Below, in pieces: positions 61,028 to 64,000 of a stretch of DNA of 64,000 nt. Numbering within the stretch: position 1 is the stretch's first letter; each line of letters starts with the position of its first letter. The stretch is from Novosphingobium marinum (GTDB lineage: Bacteria; Pseudomonadota; Alphaproteobacteria; Sphingomonadales; Sphingomonadaceae): assembly GCF_013408095.1 (NCBI RefSeq), contig NZ_JACBZF010000006.1:62001-126000 (forward strand). The letters are read 5' to 3'. The translations under genes and the position numbers were made by a program. The notes under the pieces were generated by a model, which did no database searches, was not told the DNA's origin, and saw only the letters and a list, made by a program, of their open reading frames with translations.

Positions 61028-61050
61028 TTCCCTCTCCCCTCCCCCTCGAA
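61028..61050 (-). promoter_or_regulatory. Polypurine tract upstream of the DarB-like gene
   Basis: On the - strand CGAGGGGGAGGGGAGAGGGA, 33 nt upstream of the GTG start, right after the stop of the primase-like gene. Confidence 0.5.
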
Positions 61051-61058
61051 CCGCAGTC

Positions 61059-61898
61059 CTATCCTCCAGTGTTCTCGTTCACCTCGGCCCAGTCGCCCGC
61101 CTTTCGTGGCGGAGGATCGCGGAGAACCGTCCGGTCTTTAGTCGCGTACGCCTCAATCGCCGCCAGTGCGCCAAGCCGCCCTGCCCTGTTGTTGTCCTCG
61201 GCGATCACGACCGTCTTTACGCCGTCCGGTATTCGGACAAGAGCCAGGCGTTCGGCTCCGAGCGTACTCCAGCACGGAATTCCTTTGATCCTGGTGTAGG
61301 CGACTGCATCTTCCATGCTCTCCGCAAGGCCGAGCGTGTCGCCTTTGAACGACGGTGACCAGGCGCCCATCCCCGGCCGCCCAAGCATGTATTTGCCTTT
61401 GTGGCACAGCCCTTTCGATCCGAGCGCGATACGCTGGATTGCCATGATCTCCAGGCGATCCCTCACCGCAACGAGAAGCGCGGGTCTGAAGACGGCATTG
61501 GGTTTGCGTCCGAACGGACATTTATGGTGGTAACGGATATCGCGGAGATCCAACGGAAGATTGCGCGATTTCAGGTATGCCTCAGCGAGCGTTTCGCAGA
61601 TCTCCCGGCCCTGGTCCCATATTCGCCGCGCATTCGCTGACGATGGACTTGGCTGAAATTTGGGTGCTGGCGAATTGAATACGGGCCGCGTTCGCGAGAT
61701 TGCTCGCAGTACGTCTTCATTTTGGCATCCGGCAAAGCAGTGTACCAGTATTCCGTGCTGGCCCTGCCTGATCGAGAGGGACGGCGTGCTGTCGCGGTGT
61801 GCTGGACATCGGCACATGGCGTAGCTGCCATGCCACTTGCCGCGAAGTCCTGCTACCGTGTCGATTGTTTCCTGAGTTGGGCTCAGACAGGTCAGCAT
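61059..61898 (-). CDS. CHC2 zinc-finger/Toprim primase-like protein
   Basis: The product (279 aa) has an N-terminal CHC2-type zinc finger (YAMCRCPAHRDSTPSLSIRQ, then ILVHCFAGCQNEDVLRAI) and a C-terminal Toprim domain (LAESMEDAVAYTRIKGIPCW, VKTVVIAEDNNRAGRLGALA). These fit plasmid and phage primase-like proteins that make RNA primers or bind single strands. AAAGGAGGAGC lies 6 nt upstream of the ATG at 61898. It leads the operon into the DarB-like gene. Standalone priming activity is inferred, as no helicase domain is attached. Confidence 0.88.
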   Translation of the reverse strand: MLTCLSPTQETIDTVAGLRGKWHGSYAMCRCPAHRDSTPSLSIRQGQHGILVHCFAGCQNEDVLRAISRTRPVFNSPAPKFQPSPSSANARRIWDQGREICETLAEAYLKSRNLPLDLRDIRYHHKCPFGRKPNAVFRPALLVAVRDRLEIMAIQRIALGSKGLCHKGKYMLGRPGMGAWSPSFKGDTLGLAESMEDAVAYTRIKGIPCWSTLGAERLALVRIPDGVKTVVIAEDNNRAGRLGALAAIEAYATKDRTVLRDPPPRKAGDWAEVNENTGG

Positions 61899-62391
61899 AG
61901 TTGCTCCTCCTTTACCCCGAACCTCTTCCTCCACTTTTAAGAATGAAACCGAGACGAGTGTTGATACTTGCACCATGCTTGCCGGTCTCAGGGGGTCTGG
62001 CGATATTCAAATCACGCCAAAGGTGTGGTTGTGAAAAATCTTTTTCTGATTCCAGGGTCAATGTTCCTTTCTCAGCCAACACAAGAGGCCAAGGTCGAGA
62101 GGTTCGTCAGTGCTTTATCCCGAATTTCGTGGTTCTGGTTTTTGGAGTTAACGCACAAGCGGATCGACCGGAGGGCAATCAAGCCTTCCCAGGAATTGCC
62201 TCTGCTCAATGGTAGCGGAAAGCCCGTTTCGCCGGGAATGTGGCAAGATTCATTGTGTTCTCGGTGTCCCCGTGAAACCAAGAAGCCGACGATGCGCGTA
62301 TCGTAGGACTATATGGCAACGGTGGCGGGACACCACACGAGAAGGTTGGTGCCTCTGCGCGATCGTCCGTATGGGCGTAAGTGCACCGCTC
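61899..62391. other. Intergenic region before the rep gene, no gene seen
   Basis: About 490 bases of lower GC content than the rest lie between the primase-like gene and the rep gene. A 92-codon frame on the + strand (about 62031-62306, VKNLFLIPGSMFLSQPTQEA) lacks a clear ribosome site and homology. Promoters of the leading operon and the rep terminator are expected here but not identified. Confidence 0.35.
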
Positions 62392-63690
62392 CTATTGGTG
62401 CGCGGCTCTCCGCTTGGCATAGGAGATGACGAAACTTTCCCAGATGCGAAGCCATTCTTTCTCGGTTCGAGGGCGTTCGAAGTCCGGGCAGCCACTGCGG
62501 AATTGGCTCGCCATCAGATCGACATCCCAGGGAGTACCCTTTTCGCGGCCAATCCGCAAAAAAGCTTCTTCGCGCTTTCCATACTGAAGCGACCCTGACG
62601 GAAACGCCAAGGTTTCGACTTCCGGCAACGTCTTCGCCCTGCCCTCTGCTTCGCCTGTCCTTTTGGACAGGGCTTTCCGCTTGCTGCGCGGTTCGATTCC
62701 AACGAGCCGTAGATGGGCTCCAACGAGCTTCTTCTCGAGCGGCGCTGGTGAAGGATAAAGGACGACCTTCCTCCCCGAAACATCGACATTGGCGTTCGGA
62801 TAGACTGATGTAACAAGTTGCATTGTTTCACGGACGGTCTGGCGAAATCGTTTGCTGTCCGCGGCGTTGCCCAAATGCTTGGCCAACTGGTCCCACGAGA
62901 GTGCCTGGCCGCGCTCGGCGGTAACACGGGGGAGCCGGTAGGCAAGATAGGTGTAGAGATCGAGCGCGGTCGGCGCTCCCTTCAGTTCTCGGATCGCCAC
63001 TTCATTGAGTGGAACCGCATGTTCAACGAGATGCTGATAGAAGACCTCCGACATTCTGATTTCGCGAGCGAAGGCACCGTCCTTGTCCAGCGAGCCGGCA
63101 TATTCGCTGGAAATCTTTACATCCCTGACGGCAAAGGCGTTCTGGTCCGTATCGGCGCCGTCCCATCTGATCTGCCATTCACAGGCAAGCAACCGATCGA
63201 CCTGCTGCTTCATCAGATTGGCAGTACCGCGTGGCCCGTATGAAATCGTCTGATATCCGAGACGCCGCATCCAATCAGTGAAATTGCGGCCGAGATAAAC
63301 ATCGCGCGACCGTTGCTGAACCGCTTGCGAGAGCATGTAGATTAGCGCCACGCGGGGATAGGATCCGAAAGGAACACCCAGACTCTTCATCACTCGCTTG
63401 CCATCGATCTCCTGCAGCACCGGCCGGGGATTGATTGCCAGCGCATAGCGACCGTCCTCGCGAATGATCGGTTCGAACTCGTCCTTGGGGCGCTTTGTTG
63501 GGAGCGACATGGCGCATAACGCCGAATGCAGAAACGCCGGCACCGGGTTTTCGTCCTGAACTCTCAGGAATGCGTCGAGCGTCAGTTGCGAGCCAGCATG
63601 CTCGGCAAGTGTACGGACCTGTTTCTCGCCGCCAGCCAGCATTGCCAGAGCGTATTGGTGGCCAACCGGTTTCTTGTCATCCTGCGTCAT
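62392..63690 (-). CDS. repA: Plasmid replication initiator (RepA family)
   Basis: The product (432 aa) matches plasmid RepA-type initiators: LHSALCAMSLPTKRPKDEFE, YPRVALIYMLSQAVQQRSRD, FTDWMRRLGYQTISYGPRGT, then TALDLYTYLAYRLPR. These proteins bind iterons and open the origin. The ATG at 63690 has GGGGAGGGG 4-5 nt upstream; a longer frame to 63735 lacks homology. The C-terminal third is basic (RSKRKALSKR). Four iterons lie upstream at the window edge. Confidence 0.88.
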   Translation of the reverse strand: MTQDDKKPVGHQYALAMLAGGEKQVRTLAEHAGSQLTLDAFLRVQDENPVPAFLHSALCAMSLPTKRPKDEFEPIIREDGRYALAINPRPVLQEIDGKRVMKSLGVPFGSYPRVALIYMLSQAVQQRSRDVYLGRNFTDWMRRLGYQTISYGPRGTANLMKQQVDRLLACEWQIRWDGADTDQNAFAVRDVKISSEYAGSLDKDGAFAREIRMSEVFYQHLVEHAVPLNEVAIRELKGAPTALDLYTYLAYRLPRVTAERGQALSWDQLAKHLGNAADSKRFRQTVRETMQLVTSVYPNANVDVSGRKVVLYPSPAPLEKKLVGAHLRLVGIEPRSKRKALSKRTGEAEGRAKTLPEVETLAFPSGSLQYGKREEAFLRIGREKGTPWDVDLMASQFRSGCPDFERPRTEKEWLRIWESFVISYAKRRAAHQ

Positions 63691-63869
63691 AGTCCCCTCC
63701 CCCGATTCGGCGGGCCTCGGTGGCTGGATCAACAACAGGGTTGGGGGGCTAAATCAAGCCCTTTGGCGATTTACGGACGATTTGTGGCCGAAAACCTGCA
63801 AAATCACCGATGATGTCGGGTCCGTTGAGCAAAACATGCCAATATCAAACTTTCAAACTCAAAATTTAA

Positions 63870-63884
63870 CCGATTGCGAATCGG
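63870..63884. promoter_or_regulatory. Palindrome in the rep promoter region
   Basis: CCGAT-TGCGA-ATCGG lies 180 nt upstream of repA and 36 nt from the first iteron. It could be an operator for RepA autoregulation, as inverted iteron-like repeats often are. Confidence 0.35.
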
Positions 63885-63919
63885 ATTCGAAGGAGGAGAT
63901 TCTCTATAAGTAGGTATGC

Positions 63920-64000
63920 GCTCTGAGATCATCGGTTCTTAGGCACCGAGATCATTGCATTTCTGCACTGAGTTCATCGGCCTGGCTCTGAGATCATCGG
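63920..64000 (+). repeat. Iterons of the replication origin
   Basis: Four direct repeats related to GCTCTGAGATCATCGG occur at 63920, 63943 (GCACCGAGATCATTGC), 63965 (GCACTGAGTTCATCGG) and 63985 (GCTCTGAGATCATCGG). Spacing is 23, 22 and 20 bp, close to two helical turns. Copies 1 and 4 are identical over 16 bp. The array runs to the last base and probably continues. They lie upstream of repA, as expected for an iteron origin. Confidence 0.8.

Overview
The window is GC-rich DNA that reads as part of an alphaproteobacterial plasmid. The gene families suggest a sphingomonad: an HWE-type histidine kinase, DUF6927/DUF7007/DUF736 plasmid genes, a MobF relaxase and a RepA-type initiator. The host assignment is inference; the plasmid nature rests on a relaxase, a coupling protein, ssb, ArdC, a RepA-like initiator and iterons.

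Bases 1-28,700 are an accessory island. At the left edge is the start of an ECF sigma factor gene running off the window. Two sugar-phosphorolysis clusters follow. Cluster 1 is a PfkB kinase divergent from a beta-phosphoglucomutase/trehalose-phosphatase fusion that overlaps a GH65 phosphorylase. Cluster 2 is a second GH65 enzyme, beta-phosphoglucomutase, PfkB, a lactate-permease-type transporter and a D-lactate dehydrogenase. Between them lie DUF302 and Met-rich genes, a sensor kinase, a DUF305 lipoprotein, phosphoglycerate kinase, copA-copB and a zinc alcohol dehydrogenase. Read together, disaccharide phosphorolysis yields beta-glucose-1-phosphate without spending ATP, then glucose-6-phosphate, then glycolysis with substrate-level phosphorylation, then lactate. 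FNR/FixK-like half-palindromes near ldhA and copA fit a low-oxygen or stress role. Bases 15,700-21,500 are a scrapyard: a merR fragment, a broken ynfA, a complete IS5-type element, a complete IS3-type element and the C-terminal half of a P-type ATPase.

Bases 29,000-36,400 are the transfer region on the - strand: an RHH protein, traD/trwB-type coupling protein, a 66-aa gene, traI/trwC-type MobF relaxase and small genes, in a tightly overlapping operon. A palindrome-rich stretch upstream of the RHH gene (36,215-36,340) is the best oriT candidate.

Bases 36,500-62,000 look like the leading region. Nearly all genes point toward the presumed oriT. They include ssb, ArdC anti-restriction protein, a ParB-like nuclease-domain protein, a 1,404-aa methyltransferase/strawberry-notch helicase (DarB-like), a CHC2/Toprim primase-like protein, a GHKL ATPase, PAPS-reductase-like proteins (one intact, one frameshifted), a SLOG-family protein, DUF736, DUF7007 and DUF6927 genes, and many small unknowns. 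This region also carries three kinds of repeated non-coding elements: stem-loops with A/T-rich outer arms upstream of three genes, a conserved hairpin-rich element present twice (36,599 and 41,746), and a polypurine tract about 20-50 nt upstream of at least seven start codons.

Bases 62,400-64,000 hold the RepA-like initiator gene and, at the right edge, four iterons of a replication origin that continues outside the window.
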